From assembly GCF_900109615.1 (NCBI RefSeq), contig NZ_FOIX01000004.1, positions 124,001-188,000 on the forward strand: DNA of 64,000 nt, read 5' to 3'. Source of the stretch: Kaistella antarctica. GTDB lineage: Bacteria > Bacteroidota > Bacteroidia > Flavobacteriales > Weeksellaceae. Made by a program: the position numbers and the translations under genes. The first letter of the stretch is position 1; each line of letters opens with the position of its first letter. A model generated the notes under the pieces. It was not told where the DNA came from. It saw only the letters and a list, made by a program, of their open reading frames with translations, and did no database searches. Shown here piece after piece: positions 1 through 8,184 of the stretch.

Positions 1-12
1 GAATATTTTTGA

Positions 13-1191
13 TTATTCTGCTGGACCAATACCGCCAAATCTTGTATGCTCGTAAATTTCTTTAAAATCAGAAATGTTGTAGTAATTGGCTTTCTTAAAT
101 TCTACAGCAAAGTGAGGGTCATTAAGAAGTGGAAAAAAACGATAATAGAATTTTTGATTAGCTTTAGTGGCATGATAAGCAATTAAACCCATTATTTTTG
201 TTCGTTCAGAAAAACTTACAGATTCATCTAATTCTATTTCTTTATAAAGATCAACCAACACATCTTGCACTTTTCCTGAAAAAAGTTGGAAATCCTTATC
301 ATCCCATTTTTTCACTATATCAAATACTTCTTTATTTACTTTTATTTTTCCAGCGCAGCTCTCATTCCAAAGAATTGACCTAATATTCATTTTATCTTTA
401 TAATTATTTTTTACAACAAAATCTAGAAGATCCAAGTCCGAAGTATATCCAAAGGTTTTTACCAGAGATTCTAAGAAAACTTTATCATTAGCTTTTAACC
501 ACACTAAATCTCCTTTGCTGTCATTGAAAAGGTATTTATTACGAGCAGCAATTGTTTGGATATTATAAAAACGTTGTTCTTCTAAATCTTCTACTTCCCG
601 CCATTTCTGTATCTCCACTTTTAAATTATATCTTGTGTTATAAATTACACTATTAGCCGTCTTTTCCGCGTTATAAAGCTTATTATAACTTTTTTCATAA
701 TTTAAAACTTCCGGTAAATAGTAAAAATCTGTTATAAAGTTTTTCTTTTTAATGATATAAAAACCATTGTAGTAAATTCCATCAGATTTAAAATTAACAA
801 AATTGTGATCACATTTGTCTTTTAAACTTATATATAAATATTCTTTGTCAGAATTACTTATAATCTGTCTGTCAAAAAATAATTTAATTTTGTCGCCGAA
901 TTTTACATTATCCGGAAATTGATATCCTTTTTGCTTTAAAAAAGCTTCTTCTACATTCACCATTGCACGCATTTCTTCACTGTCAAATGAAGGCTTGCCA
1001 ACGTCGCTCCCATCTGGGGCAAATTGGTAAGCCCCTTCTTCTAATTGTTTTTTTAAAGCGATTTCAGTTTTTGAATCCATACTTTCATTTTGTGGTGTTA
1101 TGAAAGTATTTTTGCTATTATTTTCACTTTGCCCATTACAACAAATCATTATTATATTACTGATAATTATTACTGATAATTTTCTTTTCAT
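13..1191 (-). CDS. Putative lipoprotein of unknown function (possible T6SS immunity-type protein)
   Basis: About 392 residues. The reading frame is open to 1272 from a TTG, but the ATG at 1191 begins a clear signal peptide (MKRKLSVIIISNIIMICC) with a lipobox-like Cys, so I chose it. The body is rich in charged and aromatic residues, has no recognised catalytic motif, and ends in GGIGPAE. It lies 10 bp downstream of a truncated CHAP/NlpC-type remnant on the same strand, at the distal end of the T6SS spike/effector module. An exported lipoprotein beside a wall-hydrolase remnant would fit an immunity protein, but I recognise no family and this is inference from position only. Complete, with its TAA stop at 13-15. 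Confidence 0.6.
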   Translation of the reverse strand: MKRKLSVIIISNIIMICCNGQSENNSKNTFITPQNESMDSKTEIALKKQLEEGAYQFAPDGSDVGKPSFDSEEMRAMVNVEEAFLKQKGYQFPDNVKFGDKIKLFFDRQIISNSDKEYLYISLKDKCDHNFVNFKSDGIYYNGFYIIKKKNFITDFYYLPEVLNYEKSYNKLYNAEKTANSVIYNTRYNLKVEIQKWREVEDLEEQRFYNIQTIAARNKYLFNDSKGDLVWLKANDKVFLESLVKTFGYTSDLDLLDFVVKNNYKDKMNIRSILWNESCAGKIKVNKEVFDIVKKWDDKDFQLFSGKVQDVLVDLYKEIELDESVSFSERTKIMGLIAYHATKANQKFYYRFFPLLNDPHFAVEFKKANYYNISDFKEIYEHTRFGGIGPAE

Positions 1192-1201
1192 GTTGATAGT
1201 A

Positions 1202-1534
1202 TCATCTTGTTGAGTTAAAATCATTTTCACTTTCGACATTGTATGTGGGAAGTTTTTTTTCTTCATCGTCAATTAAATAATCTTTAGGTTTCATAATTGC
1301 AAAAATATCTGAACTTTTTTTACTTATTGAAGAAATACTTATGACTTGTGTCCCGGCTGTCTTACCTTCCCAGCCAGTCTGATTTCCGCCAATATACACG
1401 TATTTGCTTTTATCTATATTTTCCCCAACGATAAATGCGACGTGTGACCAACTAAAAACAATCACCGCGCCAATGAATGGTGCAGTCTTAGAGCATGAAA
1501 AGACTAAAACAGATAGGAAAATCGGATATTTCAT
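1202..1534 (-). pseudogene. Truncated remnant of a CHAP/NlpC-P60-like (TIGR02594-type) peptidoglycan hydrolase
   Basis: 110-residue frame. Residues 19-60 resemble the C-terminal half of TIGR02594-type hydrolases: PFIGAVIVF, then SHVAFIVGE with the catalytic-type His, then YIGGNQ. The N-terminal half that should carry the catalytic Cys is absent; the frame instead opens with a short hydrophobic stretch ending FSCS that looks like a lipoprotein signal. Only 42 bp separate it from the gene upstream, so the missing half is not nearby in another frame. It is probably a decayed effector, or less likely a small secreted protein that reuses the fold. Family assignment is from motif memory. It is followed by a lipoprotein gene that could be its surviving immunity gene. 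Confidence 0.5.
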
Positions 1535-1576
1535 ATTGATTTATTAGTTGAAATTTTCACTAATATCAGCATGCTA

Positions 1577-2398
1577 TTATTTAGCTTTTACAACCTTAAA
1601 ATTAATTAGTTTACTATCATTAAAATACATGTTTAAATATGGAGAAGACCACTTGTAGTCTTCCCCCTTTAAGGTTAATGTTCCAAAATTTTTCGTCTTA
1701 CTTAAAGCCCAACTTTCAGTATTATCCAAAGAATTTTGGTAATGTAAAGTTAAATCACCATTTTTTTCTTCAGCTGAAAGATTAAAATACTGGTATAATT
1801 GAAAACCTTTAGCTAAGTAGGTTACAGATTTCGAGGAAATATTTAACTCTATTTCTTTGCTATTTCTCCAATCATCATCATCACCATTTAATGTTAGAGT
1901 ATATTTCCCAAACCACTTAGAATTTAATTCTTTTTCAGTTTTTAATGCAAAAGCTGGATTTAAAACTTTTTGATAACTATGAAATATAGCAGTGAGTCTT
2001 TTTGAAGCTTCAACGGAAGTTGCTAAATCTTCTTTTTTTTCATTCGAAATTATTGGATTAGAATTAATGGAAATTGGCTCTTCATACCGATACGTTATGC
2101 AAGACGCTTTCTTGAGAAATTTATTAAAAACAAATTCATAACTAGATTTGCCCATTTCACCGTACATATTGCTTTGTATAACGGAATCATTACTATTAGC
2201 AGCTAATAAAAGTTTGACATCTTCACCTTGAGTTGAGTTAATAAATAAAGTAGTGTCCTTCACTAGTAGTAAGCCGTCATCATTTTGTTTATTGTCAACT
2301 TCAACTTTTTTGTCGACAGACAATTTCCCTGTGTTTTGTTTACATTGAAAAATAATAAACAATGACGTTATCAAAATCGGTATGTTAAAGTTTTTCAT
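1577..2398 (-). CDS. Lipoprotein, candidate immunity protein for the adjacent peptidoglycan-hydrolase effector
   Basis: 273 residues with a signal peptide and lipobox Cys near residue 19 (LFIIFQCKQ), so it should be anchored in the periplasm or outer membrane. The C-terminal half (about 165-270) is a strand-rich, Trp/Tyr-rich domain (KWFGKYTLTL, DDDDWRNSKEIEL) that looks like a small beta-barrel or sandwich. Its ATG overlaps the TAA stop of the effector gene by one base (TAATG), implying translational coupling. Known T6SS effectors that attack peptidoglycan are paired with periplasmic immunity proteins encoded immediately downstream; strand, order, coupling and localisation all match. The immunity role is inferred; no immunity family was recognised. 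Confidence 0.65.
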   Translation of the reverse strand: MKNFNIPILITSLFIIFQCKQNTGKLSVDKKVEVDNKQNDDGLLLVKDTTLFINSTQGEDVKLLLAANSNDSVIQSNMYGEMGKSSYEFVFNKFLKKASCITYRYEEPISINSNPIISNEKKEDLATSVEASKRLTAIFHSYQKVLNPAFALKTEKELNSKWFGKYTLTLNGDDDDWRNSKEIELNISSKSVTYLAKGFQLYQYFNLSAEEKNGDLTLHYQNSLDNTESWALSKTKNFGTLTLKGEDYKWSSPYLNMYFNDSKLINFKVVKAK

Positions 2399-4755
2399 TA
2401 AAGTGAAATTTTTGTGTGATCATTTCCGTTTTTTTCATATTCTTTTCTTAATTCTGAAAGAGACTTTCCAAAAGTCATTTCAAAATGAGGTTTATCAATA
2501 ATGCTTTTCCAATCACCTCCCCAAGAGAATCCCCATTTTTTTCCAATAGGAGCTATTTTTGGCAAAACTTTTTCCTGCTCTTTCCAATCAATCGTTCCAT
2601 TTTTTATTTCGGCTACATCAATTGCAACTCCGAAATTATGATTACTCTGCCCACCTTTAGCTCTCGTTACTACAGCGCCTTTTTTGGTTCTTCCTTGTGC
2701 ATACAGTGCATTCTGTTCTGCATAAGTTCTTAATCCTTGTATAACTCTCAATTTGATACCCATCTCACTTTCAACCTCATTAATAAAATTCTTAACAGCA
2801 CATCTTATTTTTGGATGTAGCTTGGATATCTTGCTGTTAGTATTAGAATCCCAAGTATCTAAACAATCTCCTGATTTTGGTATTTTACTTATAGGACTAA
2901 CTGATTGTTCACATAAAAATTCTTTTTCTTTAACATCCAACCCTTTTGTATATATTTCTTGTGCTACCAGAGCTATCTCCCATACATATGTTTTTCCATT
3001 GGGATCCACAGCTTTTTTATATTTAATCTTTTTTCCCTTTTTATTAAGTTTAGTGGCATACTCCCATTCTCCTTTCTCCTTAAAAAATAAAGGATTGCTG
3101 CGGTAAGCATTACCATCTAAAACTATGTATTCTCTTTCAGCTCCATGACCAGAAGCCGATGGATACAAAACTCCAAGATACAGATCTGTTAAAGTTTTAT
3201 ACTTTGTTTTATTTTTTTCTAGAAATTTCTGAACATATTTCATTTGCTCAATAAAATTCATCTTAACTAACGCATTTTGAGTGACGCCTAAATCTTTAGA
3301 GGCATCCTTGCCAAATTGAATCAGACCAACATAACCAACTCCATTATCAATGGAAGGGCTGAACGTTTCGGCTGTTTCTAAAGCTATGACAGTCATTAAC
3401 CAATTAGGATCGACACCAAGATTTTTTGAAACCTCTATCACTTTTAACCTCTCCTTACAACCAATTTTATCACCCCAAACCAAACTATTTTTTTCACAAA
3501 CACAAGATTCAGAACTGGGCTTTTCTTTTTGTGCAATTGCGGGCGCTTTCCCATTATTTTGTTTTTTCGGTTCGGTATTTAAGGCGACATTAATTACAGA
3601 AGACTCAGCAGAAACCTTTTCAAAGATAACCTCTGCAAAAATCTCCTGATAATTTCCTGTGGAGTATTCGCCACTGTCTGGATTCTTGGCATCATTACCA
3701 ATTTCGCCGATTTTCCTAAACTCATCAACTAAACGGATAGAAACTGACTGTCTGACATTCACTACATTTTTATCATTCTTAAAAGTGTGAACTTTATTAT
3801 AAAGCAAATCATTTTTGCCCGCATAGTCATGCTCCCAAAGTTTAAGGGTATAATTTAAACCACCAACATTTTTAGCCTCAATTAATAGCTGAATAATATC
3901 TCCAAATTGCGGACGGGTTGTAATTTTTTTCAGATCTTTATCGTAGAGTTCGATTTTAGTCACATATCCTTTTGGATCTGCTTGATTGTTTGGAGATGAA
4001 GGATTAGTGGAAGTTTTAGGACTATTTTGTTTAGGCTTTGGTGAGGGCAGCGTATACTCTGGATTATTAACATTTGTATTTCGTGAAGCTCTTAATTTTC
4101 CATTATACTCGGCGGTTACGTAATATTCATGTTTTTTCTTTTCATCTTCCCTTTTATTTGCTAAATTTATATACGTATTAAAAAGCGTAAAATTCCAGCG
4201 TGCATAACCTTTACTATCAACTTTCATCTCTGGTGATTTGGTTATGTATTGATTTTTTGTATTGTGTCCGTCTTTATCTTCATCGTCCTCCCAAAGTGTA
4301 AAAACAACTTTTAACCCTTCCAAACCTTGACATTTAGCAACAGCTTTCAAACGATCCATGTAATTGAGAGCTTTGGTAATTTTAGAACCGTCATAATAAG
4401 TCAAGCTTACCCCTAGAATATCCTTTTCTACAGCTTTAACTTTTTCATTTTTCTGAGGCTGGACAAAAATTGCCATAGGTTCTTTGCCTTCAGCTGCATG
4501 GAGATAGCCTTCTACTTTATAAGAAAACTTGTGTGCATTGGGTCCGAAAGTGAAATGATTTACTCCGCGCTTTTTAATTCCCGTGCTTCTATATCCATTA
4601 TCTCCTTTTACATACAGTTCCCAAGTTACCAATTCTTCTTTTCTCTGAGCCAACGGCGTGTTTGCATACCAATCTACAACATTGTAGAAAGTTTTTACAC
4701 CGGTAAGTGGATTCTTATCCCCCTTTATTCTATAAACTCCTCCTTTTGCCATCAT
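2398..4755 (-). CDS. T6SS effector candidate with two wall-hydrolase domains: lysozyme-like plus M15 peptidase
   Basis: 785 residues, no signal peptide. Residues 1-100, 110-225 and 260-395 are strand-rich modules joined by a Pro/Ser/Asn linker (about 236-262); they resemble stalk or carrier domains. Residues about 430-605 look like a lysozyme/transglycosylase fold: VIALETAETF with candidate catalytic Glu460, then VGLIQF, then SASGHGAEREY. Residues about 640-770 are an M15-type zinc peptidase (VanY / L-Ala-D-Glu endopeptidase): SNHNFGVAID gives H706 and D713, KPHFEM gives H757. The protein could therefore cut both glycan strands and peptides. The PAAR-like gene is 13 bp upstream and a coupled lipoprotein follows. 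Absence of a signal sequence and this context argue for delivery by the T6SS. Function is inferred. Confidence 0.8.
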   Translation of the reverse strand: MMAKGGVYRIKGDKNPLTGVKTFYNVVDWYANTPLAQRKEELVTWELYVKGDNGYRSTGIKKRGVNHFTFGPNAHKFSYKVEGYLHAAEGKEPMAIFVQPQKNEKVKAVEKDILGVSLTYYDGSKITKALNYMDRLKAVAKCQGLEGLKVVFTLWEDDEDKDGHNTKNQYITKSPEMKVDSKGYARWNFTLFNTYINLANKREDEKKKHEYYVTAEYNGKLRASRNTNVNNPEYTLPSPKPKQNSPKTSTNPSSPNNQADPKGYVTKIELYDKDLKKITTRPQFGDIIQLLIEAKNVGGLNYTLKLWEHDYAGKNDLLYNKVHTFKNDKNVVNVRQSVSIRLVDEFRKIGEIGNDAKNPDSGEYSTGNYQEIFAEVIFEKVSAESSVINVALNTEPKKQNNGKAPAIAQKEKPSSESCVCEKNSLVWGDKIGCKERLKVIEVSKNLGVDPNWLMTVIALETAETFSPSIDNGVGYVGLIQFGKDASKDLGVTQNALVKMNFIEQMKYVQKFLEKNKTKYKTLTDLYLGVLYPSASGHGAEREYIVLDGNAYRSNPLFFKEKGEWEYATKLNKKGKKIKYKKAVDPNGKTYVWEIALVAQEIYTKGLDVKEKEFLCEQSVSPISKIPKSGDCLDTWDSNTNSKISKLHPKIRCAVKNFINEVESEMGIKLRVIQGLRTYAEQNALYAQGRTKKGAVVTRAKGGQSNHNFGVAIDVAEIKNGTIDWKEQEKVLPKIAPIGKKWGFSWGGDWKSIIDKPHFEMTFGKSLSELRKEYEKNGNDHTKISL

Positions 4756-4768
4756 TTAAAATTTATAT

Positions 4769-5560
4769 TTACCATGCATGTCGATCGTCAGTTTCTTCAA
4801 TTTCTTCCTTAAACTTATCATAATCCATCGCGGGATTTAGAATTTCTTGTTCCGTGGAACTAGCGTTGGTAGCATTACTTTTCCCCGCCTCACTCTGCTG
4901 CCCGTGTTTCATAATGGTAATTTTTCCACCCACCGCACACATTAATTCAGATATTTCCGTGAGACAACTGTGTCCCATTACTTTTACTTTGTCATAAGGT
5001 TTCTGCCACTTTCCGACCGGTGCGTAACTGCAAGGTAAATATCCTCCAGAACTAGGTTTTAATTTACATTGTCCGAAAGGCATTGCAGGTGGATCAAGAG
5101 TGAGATCATCTTCAGTTACAGCCAGATAATCCGCTTGTCCCTCGGCATCATTCCAATAATGTTTTTTATGACTCGTAACTTTAAATTTTGGAAATTTGAA
5201 ACCTTGATCGCATTGGCACATTCCTTTTTGGATGACAAAATATTTTCCGTCGTGCTCGCTAGATTTACTTTCGCTTTCCGCCGCCTTTTCCTCCTCCTTT
5301 TTCTCTTCTTCTTTTTCAGAAGCTTTCTCATCTTCGAGATTTTGCGCAGCATTTAGTTCTTCTGAATCTAAATCTGATCCTAGATCTTCACCTCCATCAA
5401 TTCCATACATGAAATCTTCATTTTCATCTTCACCATCTGATAAGCCGCTGGAAGACTGATCAAATTCGCCTTCAAAATCTGCAGAAAATTCGCTATTTTC
5501 CGTGTTTTTTGACGGCATTTTTAAATCTGGTAATTTTCCACTTTTATCTAATTCATCCAT
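4769..5560 (-). CDS. PAAR-like (DUF4280) T6SS spike-tip protein
   Basis: 263 residues. Residues 1-103 are very acidic, Ser/Glu/Lys-rich and probably disordered. Residues about 106-225 are a DUF4280 domain: VIQKGMCQCD, DPPAMPFGQCK, GGYLPCSY, VMGHSC, LMCAVGGKITI. DUF4280 proteins are treated as PAAR-like tips that sharpen the VgrG spike and carry effectors. The short C-terminal tail is acidic. The gene sits 4 bp after the LysM-like gene and 13 bp before the two-domain hydrolase, so it is the natural loading partner of that effector. The long acidic leader is unusual for a compact tip and might bind a chaperone or the basic parts of a partner; that is speculation. Confidence 0.85.
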   Translation of the reverse strand: MDELDKSGKLPDLKMPSKNTENSEFSADFEGEFDQSSSGLSDGEDENEDFMYGIDGGEDLGSDLDSEELNAAQNLEDEKASEKEEEKKEEEKAAESESKSSEHDGKYFVIQKGMCQCDQGFKFPKFKVTSHKKHYWNDAEGQADYLAVTEDDLTLDPPAMPFGQCKLKPSSGGYLPCSYAPVGKWQKPYDKVKVMGHSCLTEISELMCAVGGKITIMKHGQQSEAGKSNATNASSTEQEILNPAMDYDKFKEEIEETDDRHAW

Positions 5561-5564
5561 CTGT

Positions 5565-6596
5565 TTAGATTTTTGATAATTTTATTTTCTGCTTTCTGTA
5601 AATCTCACCTTCGTGCAACAGTGCAATGCCTGCTTCTGCGGAAAGTAATTGTTTCGTATTTTTCTCTGTCGTATATTTTAATTCTACAACTCCAACTAAA
5701 GGCTCATCTGGCTCTTCCTCAAATTTTCTTCCTTTAAGCAATTCCTGCAGACTGATGTTATCTTCAATTTCTCCTTTAATACCTGTTTGAATTTGCTCTT
5801 CATCCAAATGGATAAATTCTGCCTTAAAAACACAATTTAGAGGGAAGGAATTTTTAACCAAATAGAATTCATCCTTCCATACATCATACTTGTGAAACCA
5901 AGTCATTCTCGGAAATAAAACCTGATAGAGCAATGTCGAACTAAGCTGTTTTTCAAAATATTCTTTATTCGATAAACCTTCTGCAAACTTATCCATGTAT
6001 TTTTTTGAAACCTCACCGATATAAAAGTCTTCTAAGTCTTTTCTTTTTTCCTCAAAAGTTTTAAGAAGATTTTCAAAGTGAGAAATGCCGGAAACTTTTC
6101 CTTCACTTGAAATGTAGAATTGGATTGGTGCGATACTTTGCGCGCAGGCAATAGATAGTTCGCTCATCTTATCATCTGGCTTTTCTCCATTCTTTTGAAA
6201 ATTATAACAGTGAACAGATGCAGCGAAACTCTTTACCTGATTTTCTTCGATTTTGGTAAGTTGAATATCGAGCGTGTAATTAATCTCCAGTTTATTTTCG
6301 AAATCACTTTCATAAGATTCTACAACTTCATAGGTTTCTGCATAAAATTCTGGAGATAAAATCTTAGCAGGAACGGAATCTGTATTTTCTTTTTTAATCT
6401 GAACCGCACTTTTATGATTTTTTGGAAGAATTATCTTTTCAATACCAATTAAACTATTAAAATACATCATCCCATGCTGCTCACAATTTGCATTGTGAAA
6501 ATCCCGCACCTCATCTCCTGTCATGCCAATTCCACTACCTATTTTAGATAGGGTGTCGCTGGCTTTTACCTCATAAATTTCCAATAGATCATTCAT
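5565..6596 (-). CDS. LysM-like cytoplasmic protein of the T6SS spike module
   Basis: 343 residues from ATG at 6596; the frame also opens at a TTG at 6614, judged less likely. Residues 4-55 resemble LysM (IYEVKASDTLSKIG then IIGIEKIILP-like end), but there is no signal peptide, so the domain probably binds a tail component and not the producer's wall, as LysM-like modules do in phage baseplates. The rest (about 85-343) is an unrecognised alpha/beta domain. It leads the LysM-PAAR-effector-lipoprotein run and is separated from tssE by about 230 bp, the largest gap in the T6SS block. A role as spike or baseplate adaptor is inferred from context. Confidence 0.65.
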   Translation of the reverse strand: MNDLLEIYEVKASDTLSKIGSGIGMTGDEVRDFHNANCEQHGMMYFNSLIGIEKIILPKNHKSAVQIKKENTDSVPAKILSPEFYAETYEVVESYESDFENKLEINYTLDIQLTKIEENQVKSFAASVHCYNFQKNGEKPDDKMSELSIACAQSIAPIQFYISSEGKVSGISHFENLLKTFEEKRKDLEDFYIGEVSKKYMDKFAEGLSNKEYFEKQLSSTLLYQVLFPRMTWFHKYDVWKDEFYLVKNSFPLNCVFKAEFIHLDEEQIQTGIKGEIEDNISLQELLKGRKFEEEPDEPLVGVVELKYTTEKNTKQLLSAEAGIALLHEGEIYRKQKIKLSKI

Positions 6597-6825
6597 ATTA
6601 TTAATTAATGTCAATGAATATATTTCGCTAGTAGTAAATTTAAGTAAAAAACAATACCGATTAAGATATATTGAAAATAATATGAAATTTGTAGTAATTC
6701 TACTACAAAAACAAGATACTGTGGATAATAATTAGTAATACTTACATTTAAAAATATGGCATACAACCAAAAAAAAATGCAATAATACTTTATTACATTT
6801 AAAAATTTTCACGAATTCAAGCTAT
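6597..6825. other. Intergenic break inside the T6SS block with an inverted repeat
   Basis: This 229-bp gap contrasts with spacings of 0-25 bp around most other genes in the block. It holds a perfect 8-bp inverted repeat TTGTAGTA-ATTC-TACTACAA at 6689-6708. On the minus strand a TAAATTTA box, one mismatch from the Bacteroidota -7 consensus, lies between the repeat and the LysM-like gene. The repeat is not followed by a clear T-tract on the minus strand, so it is a weak terminator candidate. Plausibly the spike/effector module has its own promoter. No gene seen. Confidence 0.4.
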
Positions 6826-7266
6826 TTAATCAATAGACATCGGACTCAAAAATATTTCGGTAGAAAAATTAAAAGCTTCATTGGTCGACTCTAATTTTGC
6901 ATTGATCACAATTTTTACTTTCTTCTTGACTTCAGTAAAACCTTTTGTTTCGTAGTTGTGTTCTACAAATTTGATGTTTGCCTGAACCCGTGCATTGAGT
7001 AAGCGAGGTTCATAATCATCAATCTGTCTTTGCAAACTTTTCACAAATATATTTTCCCACATGGCTGACGTGATTCCATTATCGAATTCTAAATTCCAGA
7101 CATCATTGCCATAATGCTCATCATATCTATTCTCTCCTTTTTTAGTAATGATCAAAAGCATGATGTTTTGCGCAATACTTTCGCCCACGCCACAAGTGTC
7201 GATATGACCACCATTCATCATCATCGATAAAGGATTCAGGGGCAATCTATAATTCTCATTATCCAT
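6826..7266 (-). CDS. tssE: T6SS baseplate protein TssE (gp25-like)
   Basis: 146 residues, the usual size of gp25/TssE. The family signature is visible: GENRYDEHYGNDVW (Arg47, Tyr52-Gly53), then DYEPRL near residues 85-90, then alternating beta strands to the C terminus. gp25-like proteins form part of the baseplate wedge and help trigger sheath assembly around the tube. It follows the lytic transglycosylase gene by 9 bp and shares its direction with tssB, tssC and clpV. The other wedge partners TssF, TssG and TssK are not in this window, so the baseplate must be completed from genes elsewhere. Confidence 0.88.
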   Translation of the reverse strand: MDNENYRLPLNPLSMMMNGGHIDTCGVGESIAQNIMLLIITKKGENRYDEHYGNDVWNLEFDNGITSAMWENIFVKSLQRQIDDYEPRLLNARVQANIKFVEHNYETKGFTEVKKKVKIVINAKLESTNEAFNFSTEIFLSPMSID

Positions 7267-7275
7267 ATTAATCTA

Positions 7276-8160
7276 TTACTTTTTAAGGGATTCCGTTAGA
7301 ATTTTATATTTGTTAATGGTGAAAATATCCATCAAATTTCGTGGTAAAACTAAAATGGTTTCGCCCTTCTGAATAAGGTTTTTCTCCATTTCCGGATTCC
7401 ATTTTAAAAATTGAATTCTTTCAACTTTTAAATATTTTAAAATGACATCTAAACGGTAAGCTCCATTAATCGTCGTCTCAAGTAAATCAATTTTAGCGCG
7501 ATTCTTCAGCGTGTTTTCTTTAAACTTTTTAACATCAACCGTTGGTTTACTAGTCGTTTCTTTTACTTTAAAAGACGTTTTGTAATAATCCTGCAAAACA
7601 GCGTTCAATTCTCCGGTTGCATAACAGGCGTTTAAATATTTTTGAACATGATTTTGCGTTTCTACTGGCAAGAACGAATTAAAGTCGGTGTAATTTTTTG
7701 AGCCCGCTCTCTGCATCGCTTTATTTACATTTCCTTCCCCACAATTGTAGGCTGCCACTACTGTAACCCAATTCTTATATTTATTGTACAGGTTGATGAG
7801 CGAGTTGGTAACCGCTTTTGTACTTTTATACATATCTGCGCGGTTGCTTTCGGTTAGCCCATAATCATTTGCGTGTCCGATCATAAATTGCCAAATCCCT
7901 GAGGCACCTGCGGCAGAAATCTGACTTTTATCTAGATTAGATTCTATAATTGCCAGATTTCGCATATGTTTCGGAATGCCTCTTTGGGTAAAACTATATT
8001 CTATAAAACGGACCAACTGCTTATTATTATTGATCACATTTTGATATCGCCGAACGCTTTTCTCCGAAGTGTCAGTCGCCGTCAAACGTTGTGCAACGAA
8101 ATTTTGAGAAAAAATTATAGCAAAAAAGAAAATACAATATTTAACAAAAAGTTGTTTCAA
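7276..8160 (-). CDS. Lytic transglycosylase (SLT/MltD-like) of the T6SS locus
   Basis: 294 residues with an N-terminal signal peptide ending near FVAQ (residue 24). The SLT domain spans about 45-170: catalytic Glu73 in LAIIESNLD, then GASGIWQFM, then VVAAYNCGEGNV. The C-terminal part (about 235-285) has a LysM-like repeat (RLDVILKYLK to ETILVLP). It would cleave glycan strands in the periplasm without hydrolysing water into the product. Position between clpV and tssE suggests that it opens the producer's wall so the T6SS membrane complex can be built, as MltE does for an E. coli T6SS. Housekeeping MltD-like enzymes look the same, so the dedicated role rests on context. Confidence 0.85.
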   Translation of the reverse strand: MKQLFVKYCIFFFAIIFSQNFVAQRLTATDTSEKSVRRYQNVINNNKQLVRFIEYSFTQRGIPKHMRNLAIIESNLDKSQISAAGASGIWQFMIGHANDYGLTESNRADMYKSTKAVTNSLINLYNKYKNWVTVVAAYNCGEGNVNKAMQRAGSKNYTDFNSFLPVETQNHVQKYLNACYATGELNAVLQDYYKTSFKVKETTSKPTVDVKKFKENTLKNRAKIDLLETTINGAYRLDVILKYLKVERIQFLKWNPEMEKNLIQKGETILVLPRNLMDIFTINKYKILTESLKK

Positions 8161-8184
8161 AATAGTTCTAATAAAAATTTTAAG

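Noticed and set aside
5116-5352. Very basic 78-codon frame opposite and alternate to the PAAR-like gene
   Set aside because: It overlaps the acidic coding region in another frame; its Lys/Arg richness follows from GAA/GAG-rich codons read out of frame.
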